A stretch of 64,000 bases of DNA, taken from assembly GCF_963678635.1 (NCBI RefSeq), contig NC_087071.1, forward strand, positions 39,147,858 through 39,211,857, read 5' to 3'. Below the pieces are notes generated by a model. It saw nothing but the letters and a program-made list of their open reading frames with translations, made no database searches and was not told where the DNA came from. Origin of the DNA: Symsagittifera roscoffensis (lineage: Eukaryota > Xenacoelomorpha > Acoela > Convolutidae). This document shows, in pieces, positions 8,711-16,230 of this stretch (position 1 is its first letter; every line of letters begins with the position of its first letter). Made by a program: the position numbers and the translations under genes.

Positions 8711-11119
8711 ATGAAAGCAATAGGCTTTAGCCTCGAGGACGAAGATGCGTCAGAGTTGGACCATGAGGATTTCATGAGAGGAGTAATTGCGAAATTCGGC
8801 CCGAGATGTTTCTTTTGCAACTTGGAAGGTCATTTTAAATCAGATTGTCCGCAATTCTGGGATGCAGTGGCAGACATCAAGCATCCAAGACATGAAGAAG
8901 CTTTGTCAGGAGTGAAAGCCAGCAAGGCTCGACTTTTGAGTGAAGCGGAGGCACGCAGAAAGGATAAACCTCAAGAGCTGGCGGCAAAGAAAATGCAAGC
9001 GGTAGCAGGGGAGACACGTGAGCCGGAACCGGCAACTGCGGCTGAGGACTTCAAGATCGATTATAAGGCAGCCGCAAGGGATGCTCTAAATAGAGTACAA
9101 CAGGAATTGGTGACAAAAGAGATCGAACAAAAAGTGAAACTTGAACTGGAAAATGAAAAACTTCAGGAGCAATTGAATACCTTCGAAGCAACGGAGTTCG
9201 AGGAGACGAAAACACCAAGCAGTTTAGACATGAAACTTAAAGTGATCTCCGGTAGGAGGCTCGGCATGATGCCGCAAGGAACCAAGATACAGTCGATAAT
9301 CTCAGTGGCTGGACATCAGGTGATCAGAAATCTGAGTGAACCATCCGAGTTCACGTTGATGCATTTGAACACATATGCAGATTATCTGAGACAGGTGGAG
9401 CCACGAACCGAGTCGCGAGCTGTGCGAGCACTTCTAACGACGGGTGGCCCTCGCATGAAGAAACTTCATGGACGCTACCTAGAGGTCTATGGGCCGTATC
9501 AAGTAATGCTGAACGTGGATGGAATCAGTATCTACACCAGGACTTATGTAACAACAGATGATGACCAAATGGGGCAGATCTATCTGGGAGAAGAGGAACT
9601 CAATGTCCGCAAGATAGGCCATGACGCCATGATGGAACAAGACGCAGTACACATTGGATATGAAGCAGATGTGACAGCACATCTGCTCGACACCAACGGA
9701 ACAAAAATCGGAGTCACAGGGCTTCTGGACACAGGAGCGGTAGTGAGTGTGATGCCGATAAAAACTTGGGAAAAAATGGGCTTCACGCGGGAAGATCTGA
9801 TTCCTACGAATCTCCGACTGGCAGCCGCAAATCGAGGAGCCATCTACGTAGCCGGAAGAACACCGATAACGGTCCTTCACATGGGAGGACGAGATCTTTG
9901 GATGAGCTTCCTGGTGGTAGAGAATCTGGACGATGCCGACCAATTCATCTTGGGCAGAGATTTTGTCAGGAATTTTGACGTGATGATTGATTTGAACAAC
10001 GGTCTGATACGGATTAGAAACCCAGACCGAAAGTATGTTAAGAGACCAATTAATAGGATAATAACAGACGAAAATAAGGTACCAGTTTTTTTGGATAGAA
10101 AAGTAAAATTAAAACCAGGACAAGCTGTAGTAGCAATTTTTAGAATGAGAAAATTAAATTCGTTGAGTGATAGTAAACAGGTTTGCTTGGTACCGAATCC
10201 AAATAGTCAGAGTTCGGTGATTTTAGGCCGGAGCTTCTCGGTAACGCGAAACGGACTGTGTGTCAGTGTGTTGTTGAACACACTGGACACCACGGTTTCA
10301 ATCCAGCGTGGAAAGAAGCTTGGCTACGCTTTGCCGATGAGGACCGACTATGAGGAGACACAAAACTTGAAGAAATATAGTGTGAAAGACTGTCCTTATC
10401 ATGCCAATAAAGATAAAATTTTAAAGAGGATTAATGAATTAAAATCTATTCATAAATTGTTTTCAATGAAATCCGAAACGGACGACGGGTTATCAAGCTG
10501 CTCGAATTTTCCGGAACGCCCCTCGTCATATGAACTAGATACTGACAAACCGGTTTTGCCAGAAATAGAACATTTAAAAGGGAAAATAGGTGAGGGAGAT
10601 TTTGAAAAATTGCGGGACCTCCTAAATCGGAACGCCGATGTATTTTCAAAACATAAGGCGGACATCGGTTGCTGTAATTTCGTCGAACACGAGATCGAAC
10701 TAGAAGAGGGCGCCATTCCCCATAGGGAAGGCGCAAGGCGAATGACGCCACATAAATCGGAAGCGTGCCGAGCGGAAATAGAAATGTTGCTTGAATACGA
10801 CATGATAGAACCCTCGAAATCGCCATGGGCTTGCGGAGTAGTAATGGCGAAAAAGAAAGGGGGGCAGCTTAGATTTTGTTGCGACTTTCGTTACTTGAAC
10901 GCGGTAACGATTAAAGATGCGTACCCGATACCGCGAATAGACGAGAGCCTATCTAAACTTGGTGATGCCAAGTTCTTCACCACATTGGACTTAGGTTCTG
11001 CCTTCTGGCAGGTCCCTCTGCGAAAGAAGGACAGAGAGAAAACCGGATTCTGGGATTGTACCAGTGGAAGAGGATGCCCTTCGGCTTGTGCAATGCAACG
11101 GCCACTTTTCAAAGATTGA
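8711..11119 (+). CDS. Second zinc knuckle, protease and N-terminal half of RT
   Basis: Same frame as the two preceding Gag entries. Residues ~35-50 hold a complete CCHC knuckle (CFFCNLEGHFKSDC). A helical region with coiled-coil character follows (residues ~125-165). The aspartic protease active site is LLDTGAVVSVMP with the catalytic Asp codon at 9728, and the protease is followed by FILGRDF at about 9947. The RT begins near 10630, with IEMLLEYDMIEPSKSPW, the palm strand RFCCDFRYLNAVT, DAYPIPRIDE and FTTLDLGSAFWQ. It should cleave Gag-Pol (protease) and copy RNA to DNA (RT). The last ~20 codons are out of frame: a deletion of about ten bases near 11052, relative to copy C, shifts the frame just before the RT motif that continues at 11056. 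Confidence 0.9.
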   Translation: MKAIGFSLEDEDASELDHEDFMRGVIAKFGPRCFFCNLEGHFKSDCPQFWDAVADIKHPRHEEALSGVKASKARLLSEAEARRKDKPQELAAKKMQAVAGETREPEPATAAEDFKIDYKAAARDALNRVQQELVTKEIEQKVKLELENEKLQEQLNTFEATEFEETKTPSSLDMKLKVISGRRLGMMPQGTKIQSIISVAGHQVIRNLSEPSEFTLMHLNTYADYLRQVEPRTESRAVRALLTTGGPRMKKLHGRYLEVYGPYQVMLNVDGISIYTRTYVTTDDDQMGQIYLGEEELNVRKIGHDAMMEQDAVHIGYEADVTAHLLDTNGTKIGVTGLLDTGAVVSVMPIKTWEKMGFTREDLIPTNLRLAAANRGAIYVAGRTPITVLHMGGRDLWMSFLVVENLDDADQFILGRDFVRNFDVMIDLNNGLIRIRNPDRKYVKRPINRIITDENKVPVFLDRKVKLKPGQAVVAIFRMRKLNSLSDSKQVCLVPNPNSQSSVILGRSFSVTRNGLCVSVLLNTLDTTVSIQRGKKLGYALPMRTDYEETQNLKKYSVKDCPYHANKDKILKRINELKSIHKLFSMKSETDDGLSSCSNFPERPSSYELDTDKPVLPEIEHLKGKIGEGDFEKLRDLLNRNADVFSKHKADIGCCNFVEHEIELEEGAIPHREGARRMTPHKSEACRAEIEMLLEYDMIEPSKSPWACGVVMAKKKGGQLRFCCDFRYLNAVTIKDAYPIPRIDESLSKLGDAKFFTTLDLGSAFWQVPLRKKDREKTGFWDCTSGRGCPSACAMQRPLFKD

Positions 11120-13428
11120 TGGCTCAGGCGTTGACGAGAGTGACCAAGAAGTACGGGAATCTCGTGATGTGTTACGTGGATGACGTAGTCATAGCGACAC
11201 CGACCCTGGAAGACCACATTGATAGGCTCGATGAGGTCTTTGGATGTATGAAAAGAGCAGGATTGAAGTGCAAACCATCGAAATGTGAAATCCTTAGGGA
11301 CTCGATTAAGTACCTAGGACGAATGGTGGATAGGCATGGTGTGAGGCCGGACCCGGAAGCAGTGGAAGCAGTGTTGACATGGAAAGCCCCCAGAACGGAC
11401 ACACAGCTCCTGAGCTTCCTAGGGTTTGCCAATTACTACCGAGAATTCGTAAAAGGATATGCGGACAAGGTTTACCCGATGCAGAAGCTGATGCGCAACA
11501 AAGGGAAAAAGTTCGAATGGAACGATGAGGCACAGGTTGCTTTCGAGAACATAAAGCGGGAACTGTGCGAAGCGCCAGTGCTGGGCATGCCTACAGAAAA
11601 GGGCATGTATGTTCTCGACACAGACGCATCGGTGGTGGCCATCTCAGGAATCTTGCATCAAGAGCAAGAATGGAACGGAAGAACAGTTCTCCGTCCCATT
11701 GCATACGGCAGCAAAGTCTTGAGTGACACAGAGATGAAATATGGCGCACCAAAAGCAGAAATGTTTGCAGTAGTCACCTTTGTGGAGAAGTACCGTGCAT
11801 ACTTGGGGAGCGCTCCCTTCAAGTTACGCGTGGACAACAGAGCGTTATCCTGGTTGAAAACCTACTCGATGGATCAGAGTTATATTGGTAGATGGATAGT
11901 AAGATTGGATGGCTACCATATGATAATCGAACATAGGATGCGTGATAAACACCAGAATGCTGACAGCCTCAGCAAGAAAACTGAGTTCTATGAAAGATTG
12001 GAGCAGAAACAGGCCAATCAGGCGGAAATAAAGGAGGGGTTCTCGTTTCTGGACAAAGAAACTTATGAAGCGCTTCCCTTAACGAGATGGTTGGATAAGT
12101 CTGGACATCCAATTCCAGGGCACCCTGAGTTACCTGTAGAGAAAGCAGCCGAGATAAAGATCCTGTCCAAGAAGGACCCGGTCCCCTTGGATTTGTTGCT
12201 GCGCTCGAACCTGGTCCAGCAAGAACTCTCTCGCATGAATATAAACAGCCTCTCATTATTGGATAAAACGGTACAAGTCACACCACAAGTGATGCGGATG
12301 CTGGGTGGATTGTTAGAAAGAGAAGTGGCCAGAGATGACCCCGAGTGGACAGCTGCAGTGGCATCGCTAACAGTCAGTGAGAAAGTGAAGATCATGCCGT
12401 CCAGACGACAGCACGAAGAGAATGAGAGCGATTGTAGGACAATAGTTCAGCAACTAGTATCCTCAATACCCCAAGAGATTTTAACCAGTACTTCTTACGG
12501 ACAGAAAGAACAGGGAAGCAGCAAGCGAAAGAAAACCGTCACCTTCGTGGACCAGGATAAGGAAGGTAAAAAGGTAGAACAAAATCGGCTGCAAGACTAT
12601 TTGTCCGGGGAGACGAATGATGAAAAGAACCAGCGATCACAAGATCAACACCCGGGACAAGAAAATTTGTCCGGGGAGTCTGAGATAGACGAGGAAATTC
12701 CTGATGAGAAACAGGACCTAGAGCAAAAGGTTTTGTCAGGGGAGTTCAGATGGATGCAAAGAAAGCACAGACTTGATCTGGAGGAGCGTGCAGTCTCCAG
12801 CACAACCTCTTCGACGGATGATGATTCCCGAAACTCAGGAATGGACACCTATTCAGACAGGAACTCGAGTTCGGGATCCGAACTGTCAGAACTAGCGATA
12901 CACACGCTACTAGTGGAAACTCGGGCAAGGGACCTGGACAGAGAAGTGTACCAGGATCCTGACAGTGATCGCTACCTAATACCAAGCGAAAGAGTCTTTG
13001 ACAACGCAGCGGATGACTTAGAAACGATAGCGGTATCGAAACGCTCGATAAGCCTATTGCCGCAGAAAGAGGCATTCAGGACTGATCTTCAACCGTTTCA
13101 GCAAGAAACACAACCGTTGGCGAAGATTTGGTGCGTTAAGATGGAAGAAGACACACATCAGCCCAACGAGCTGAATAGTCAGATGAGGGTCATGAAGACG
13201 TACTTGAAGGCGAGATACAGACTCTCGGACCTTCTAAGGGCGCAGAGAAATGATCGCATGACAAGCAACCTAAAAAGGTGGATAGAAAACGGTGCACCTG
13301 ACAAAGGTGACCTGGAAGAAGACAGCTATAGGATCCTGAGACAATACTTTATGCAGAAGGAGGGGAGATTATATCTGAACAAGGACGGGATCGTGGCTTG
13401 CAGGAGAAGAGAAGAAGACAAGGTCTAA
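11056..13428 (+). CDS. C-terminal half of RT, RNase H and long linker
   Basis: Opens with YQWKRMPFGLCNATATFQ, followed by the catalytic YVDD at codons 40-43 (11173-11184) and LGFANYYREF. RNase H follows with TDAS, KAEMFAVV, VDNRALSWL and NADSLSK (about 11620-11985), which carry its acidic metal ligands. From about 12010 to 13420 lies a ~470-residue hydrophilic linker rich in Glu, Ser and Lys, with a repeated LSGE motif (DYLSGET, ENLSGESE, KVLSGEF). I do not recognise any domain there, and it is longer than the usual RH-IN linker. The frame stops at TAA 13426-13428, but integrase continues in the same frame from 13429, and copy C has a sense codon there. The stop therefore looks like decay. 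Confidence 0.9.
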   Translation: MYQWKRMPFGLCNATATFQRLMAQALTRVTKKYGNLVMCYVDDVVIATPTLEDHIDRLDEVFGCMKRAGLKCKPSKCEILRDSIKYLGRMVDRHGVRPDPEAVEAVLTWKAPRTDTQLLSFLGFANYYREFVKGYADKVYPMQKLMRNKGKKFEWNDEAQVAFENIKRELCEAPVLGMPTEKGMYVLDTDASVVAISGILHQEQEWNGRTVLRPIAYGSKVLSDTEMKYGAPKAEMFAVVTFVEKYRAYLGSAPFKLRVDNRALSWLKTYSMDQSYIGRWIVRLDGYHMIIEHRMRDKHQNADSLSKKTEFYERLEQKQANQAEIKEGFSFLDKETYEALPLTRWLDKSGHPIPGHPELPVEKAAEIKILSKKDPVPLDLLLRSNLVQQELSRMNINSLSLLDKTVQVTPQVMRMLGGLLEREVARDDPEWTAAVASLTVSEKVKIMPSRRQHEENESDCRTIVQQLVSSIPQEILTSTSYGQKEQGSSKRKKTVTFVDQDKEGKKVEQNRLQDYLSGETNDEKNQRSQDQHPGQENLSGESEIDEEIPDEKQDLEQKVLSGEFRWMQRKHRLDLEERAVSSTTSSTDDDSRNSGMDTYSDRNSSSGSELSELAIHTLLVETRARDLDREVYQDPDSDRYLIPSERVFDNAADDLETIAVSKRSISLLPQKEAFRTDLQPFQQETQPLAKIWCVKMEEDTHQPNELNSQMRVMKTYLKARYRLSDLLRAQRNDRMTSNLKRWIENGAPDKGDLEEDSYRILRQYFMQKEGRLYLNKDGIVACRRREEDKV

Positions 13429-13446
13429 TACAAATATAACGCAATA

Positions 13447-13782
13447 GTGTTGCCGCAACTCTATCAGACAGAACTATTATTCAGGTCACATGATCAGATG
13501 GGCCATCAAGGGATCGACAAAGTGTATCAGAGGATCCTGAAGCGCTTTGAGTGGCCTGGAATGAAAAAGGCATGTGAGAAATGGGTAACAGCGTGCCTGT
13601 CATGCCAACAGGTCAAGGATCCAAGGAAATTACAATTTCCTTTACAATCGATTGAGTCGTCTGAATTCAACGAGGTGGTGCAGATAGATCACCAGAAGAT
13701 ATGCATGACAGACAGCGGTTATAACCAAGTCTTGGTCATGATAGATCACTTCACGAAGTATGCAGAGGCCGTGCCTGCATAA
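13447..13782 (+). CDS. Integrase N-terminal zinc domain and start of catalytic core
   Basis: HDQMGHQGIDKVYQRI with TACLSCQQ about 30 residues later gives the HHCC zinc-binding domain. The core starts with VVQIDHQK, whose Asp is the first residue of the DDE triad. It is in frame with the RNase H ORF upstream. It stops at about 13780 because of a one-base frame break near 13777; homology to copy C continues straight into the next entry in another frame. Integrase inserts the DNA copy into the host genome. Confidence 0.9.
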   Translation: MLPQLYQTELLFRSHDQMGHQGIDKVYQRILKRFEWPGMKKACEKWVTACLSCQQVKDPRKLQFPLQSIESSEFNEVVQIDHQKICMTDSGYNQVLVMIDHFTKYAEAVPA

Positions 13783-14612
13783 CTGCCTCGGCGGAAGAGA
13801 CATGCGACCACCTGATCAATACGTGGATAGCAAGACATGGTTGTCCGATGACGTTTCAATCGGATAATGGAACAGCTTTCGTAGGAGAGCTTACGAAAGA
13901 GCTTATGAGACGCTCACATGTCGCTCAGGCTCACTCCACGACATACCACCCTCAAACGAATGGCCTAGTGGAAAGACAGAATAGGACGTTAGTGTCGATG
14001 CTGAGGGTATATTGTTCCAGGTACATGACCGATTGGGACAGATACCTTCCACAGGTGATGGGAGCATATAACAGCACGCAACACTCCACCACTGGAGTCA
14101 GTCCACACATGATGCTAACTGGACACGAAAAGTCTTTACCCTTAACCTTCTTCTACCCAGAGTATGAGGGAAAGAAAACATCTCCACAGGTTTACGTAAG
14201 GGATGTGATCAGACGTCAACAGGAGTTGAACGATCTGTGCAGACGAAATACTCAGCAAGCACAGGCAAGGCAAAGGAAAAGATTCGACAAGAAAGCAGCT
14301 GGCGCAAAAGCTTACTCGGTGGGAGACTACGTATGGGTATTTCAGAACGTTATACCACCGAAAGGGACAAAGAAGCTTCTAAAAAAATGGAGGGGACCCT
14401 TCATGATTACGGAGGTGCACCAGGAGGGACGCTTTTATAGACTGAGTACTGGCCGAGCCGCCCACTACGAGAACATCAAGCCACACAATCCATCGACAGA
14501 AGACTGGTGTATACCTGCAGACATGGAAGAAGGGGATTATCTAATGATGGATCCTGCTTGGAGGTCAATGAAAAAGGCACCAGGGAGAAGAACGATGGAA
14601 ACGAAGTCGTAG
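13778..14612 (+). CDS. Rest of integrase core and GPF module (other frame)
   Basis: The first ATG is at 13848, but homology begins at the frame break near 13778. FQSDNGTAF supplies the second catalytic Asp and HPQTNGLVERQNR the catalytic Glu of the DD35E core. KKLLKKWRGPFMITEV near 14370-14410 is a GPY/F module, the usual C-terminal feature of Ty3/Gypsy integrases of this kind. There is no chromodomain. The coding frame leaves this ORF near 14557 because of a second one-base break, so the last ~18 codons (after MMDPA) are not native. Confidence 0.9.
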
Positions 14613-15553
14613 AGGAAGGTACGGATACACCATTGGACCTGGATCCAAACGAACAGATCGAAGCGGACGATGAAACCTTACCCTACGCAGAAGAGGATTG
14701 GCAGGATCCCGAACAGATAGAGGTTCCCAAGAACTTGGAACCAGATCTTCCGTTCACGATGCGGACTCGTCAGAAGGACGGGACGAGACCAAGAAAGAAA
14801 TACAATCCTTACGGTGACGACTTTGTAGTGGATAGGATAGATCTAAAGAAAATAGTGGGGGAAGTAGTGGGTTTAGAGGAAATAACCGTGTCACAAGACA
14901 TTGACATAGTCGATGATCACAACGATGAGTGGGTTGACGACTGGTCGAAACCCGAGGTAGAATTCGACGATGAGCAACAGCAGTCAAATGAACAAGACCT
15001 GACGAACCTGCGTGTCTTAGAGTGGCTGAACGAAATGACATCAGACCCTAAAAAGACCAGCGTTACGATTCAAGACGTAGATCGTGAAAGCGCGAAATAC
15101 ATCAAGACCGAACGAGATGATCCTTCCTGGGCAGCCCAGGAAGGACAACTTCTCATTCCAGCTTCTAACCTTGACTTAATATCCGGTATGCGATCGACGG
15201 GGACGCCGATGGATATTTTTGTCCGGGGAGTGGGGGTAGGACTTACCCACACTGAAAACCTGATAATAAAAAAATTGAGAATAGCAAGAGAAACAGGAGA
15301 GTTAGAAGCAGAAACAGGCGAAGAACCTAAGAAACCTGACATAGGCAGGGTGGTTGAGTCATATTTTAACTTACCAAATGAATATTCAAGTAACATAATA
15401 CTAACAGACAGTGATTTCATACTCACAAACAGAACATGTGCGATAACAATCACCGCAGACATGAGTTTTAGGACAGCGTTAGCGGCAGACTTTAAGAGAG
15501 AATACAAAAACGTGGAATTCCTTTGGAAGCAAAGACCAGGGATAGGGGCGTAG
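14507..15553 (+). CDS. Acidic C-terminal extension of Pol and first half of macro-like domain
   Basis: The true homology starts near 14557, after the frame break, and continues the Pol frame of copy C (51383-52090, minus). Codons ~20-150 are strongly acidic (EQIEADDETLPYAEEDW, DDHNDEWVDDW) with no recognised fold. From about 15340 the sequence runs SYFNLPNEYSSNIILTDSDF and ITITADMSFRTALAADF. In layout this matches the first strands and the adenine/phosphate-loop region of OARD1/TARG1-type macro domains, where the usual motif is a CIS-x-DCRMGAGIA type. It ends out of frame: a one-base break near 15547 moves the frame to the next entry. The acidic part has no assigned role. Confidence 0.6.
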   Translation: MYTCRHGRRGLSNDGSCLEVNEKGTREKNDGNEVVEEGTDTPLDLDPNEQIEADDETLPYAEEDWQDPEQIEVPKNLEPDLPFTMRTRQKDGTRPRKKYNPYGDDFVVDRIDLKKIVGEVVGLEEITVSQDIDIVDDHNDEWVDDWSKPEVEFDDEQQQSNEQDLTNLRVLEWLNEMTSDPKKTSVTIQDVDRESAKYIKTERDDPSWAAQEGQLLIPASNLDLISGMRSTGTPMDIFVRGVGVGLTHTENLIIKKLRIARETGELEAETGEEPKKPDIGRVVESYFNLPNEYSSNIILTDSDFILTNRTCAITITADMSFRTALAADFKREYKNVEFLWKQRPGIGA

Positions 15554-15840
15554 CAGCCTTAACTCCGGCGGTGTCGCAGATACCGGGAAAGTACTTATGC
15601 TTCTTGGTAACGAGGGCGACGGAGAAGCAGCACGTGGACCCAGAAAACCTAGTCTTGTCTTTGACGAGGCTGAGGGACTTCCTTGTGGAAATGGACGTGA
15701 AGGAGCTCTCGCTTCCAGTGTACGATCCAAACAGAGGAAGACTGCATCCTCGGGAACTGTACGCGCTTGTACACGTGATATTCTCTGATACAAACATACA
15801 AGTATATCTACATAAGAAATATTACTTAAGTATAGGCTGA
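15523..15840 (+). CDS. C-terminal half of macro-like domain ending Pol
   Basis: From about codon 9 the sequence is VAALTPAVSQIPGKYLCF, LVTRATEKQHV, LVLSLTRLRDFLVEMDV, KELSLPVYDPNRGRLHP and VIFSDTNIQVYL. This order resembles the second half of TARG1/OARD1-like macro domains: GEVAVL, YIYYLITKK, a helix, xLSMPRIGCGLDxL, a helix, and a final D-I-x-I-x-VY strand. These domains bind ADP-ribose and some remove it from proteins. The Gly-rich catalytic loop is not conserved here: there is YDPNRG where the family has GCGLD, so activity is uncertain. Copy C keeps the same segment at 51091-50810 (minus) at about 80% identity by eye, which argues for selection in the past. Ends at TGA 15838-15840. Confidence 0.6.
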   Translation: MEAKTRDRGVAALTPAVSQIPGKYLCFLVTRATEKQHVDPENLVLSLTRLRDFLVEMDVKELSLPVYDPNRGRLHPRELYALVHVIFSDTNIQVYLHKKYYLSIG

Positions 15841-16230
15841 GTGAAGTGCGAAAGAGTGTTAGGCCAAAGATTAAGTTGCGTGTAATATGTGATATGTGTG
15901 TTATGTTATGTTATGTGTTAGGTTATTAAGATCATGGGTAAGTAGGGGTTAGTGACCATGAACAACTGAATGACAATCTTGGGAATAGATCCAAAGTTTT
16001 GACTGTCCAATCTTAGGTCGAATTCCAAAATTTTAGAAACCAATTGATTTTAACAAATTTTAGGATAAATATCCTTTTATCTGAACTGTTTTAAGCAAAT
16101 TTTAACGATATATGTTAAGGTGAAACTGACAAGTGTGACATTCGTGATTTCTTTTCTAGATCCTGATTGATCATTTAAATTACTCACTTGAGTCAAAGAG
16201 TCGAATCAAATCAAACTTGAAAAGAATAGA
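15841..16230 (+). other. Spacer between Pol and ORF3
   Basis: 390 bp with no ORF. AT-rich, with a short tandem of gttatgttatgtgttag near 15900. It carries the splice-acceptor-like site listed next. An exact 11-base copy of the LTR terminus (tgtgacattcg) lies at 16134-16144. Confidence 0.6.
16143..16159 (+). promoter_or_regulatory. Probable 3' splice site for an ORF3 subgenomic mRNA
   Basis: A pyrimidine-rich run ends in tttcttttctag, about 72 bases before the ORF3 ATG, and is followed by atcctgattgatca. Copy C has ctctttcctag before the same downstream bases (about 50516-50535, minus), so both the site and its context are conserved in otherwise noncoding DNA. This would let ORF3 be made from a spliced transcript, as env genes are. 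The donor is not identified. Confidence 0.5.

Noticed and set aside
14370..15340. Chromodomain after integrase
   Set aside because: The region has a GPF module followed by acidic, low-complexity sequence; the aromatic cage pattern of chromodomains is not seen.
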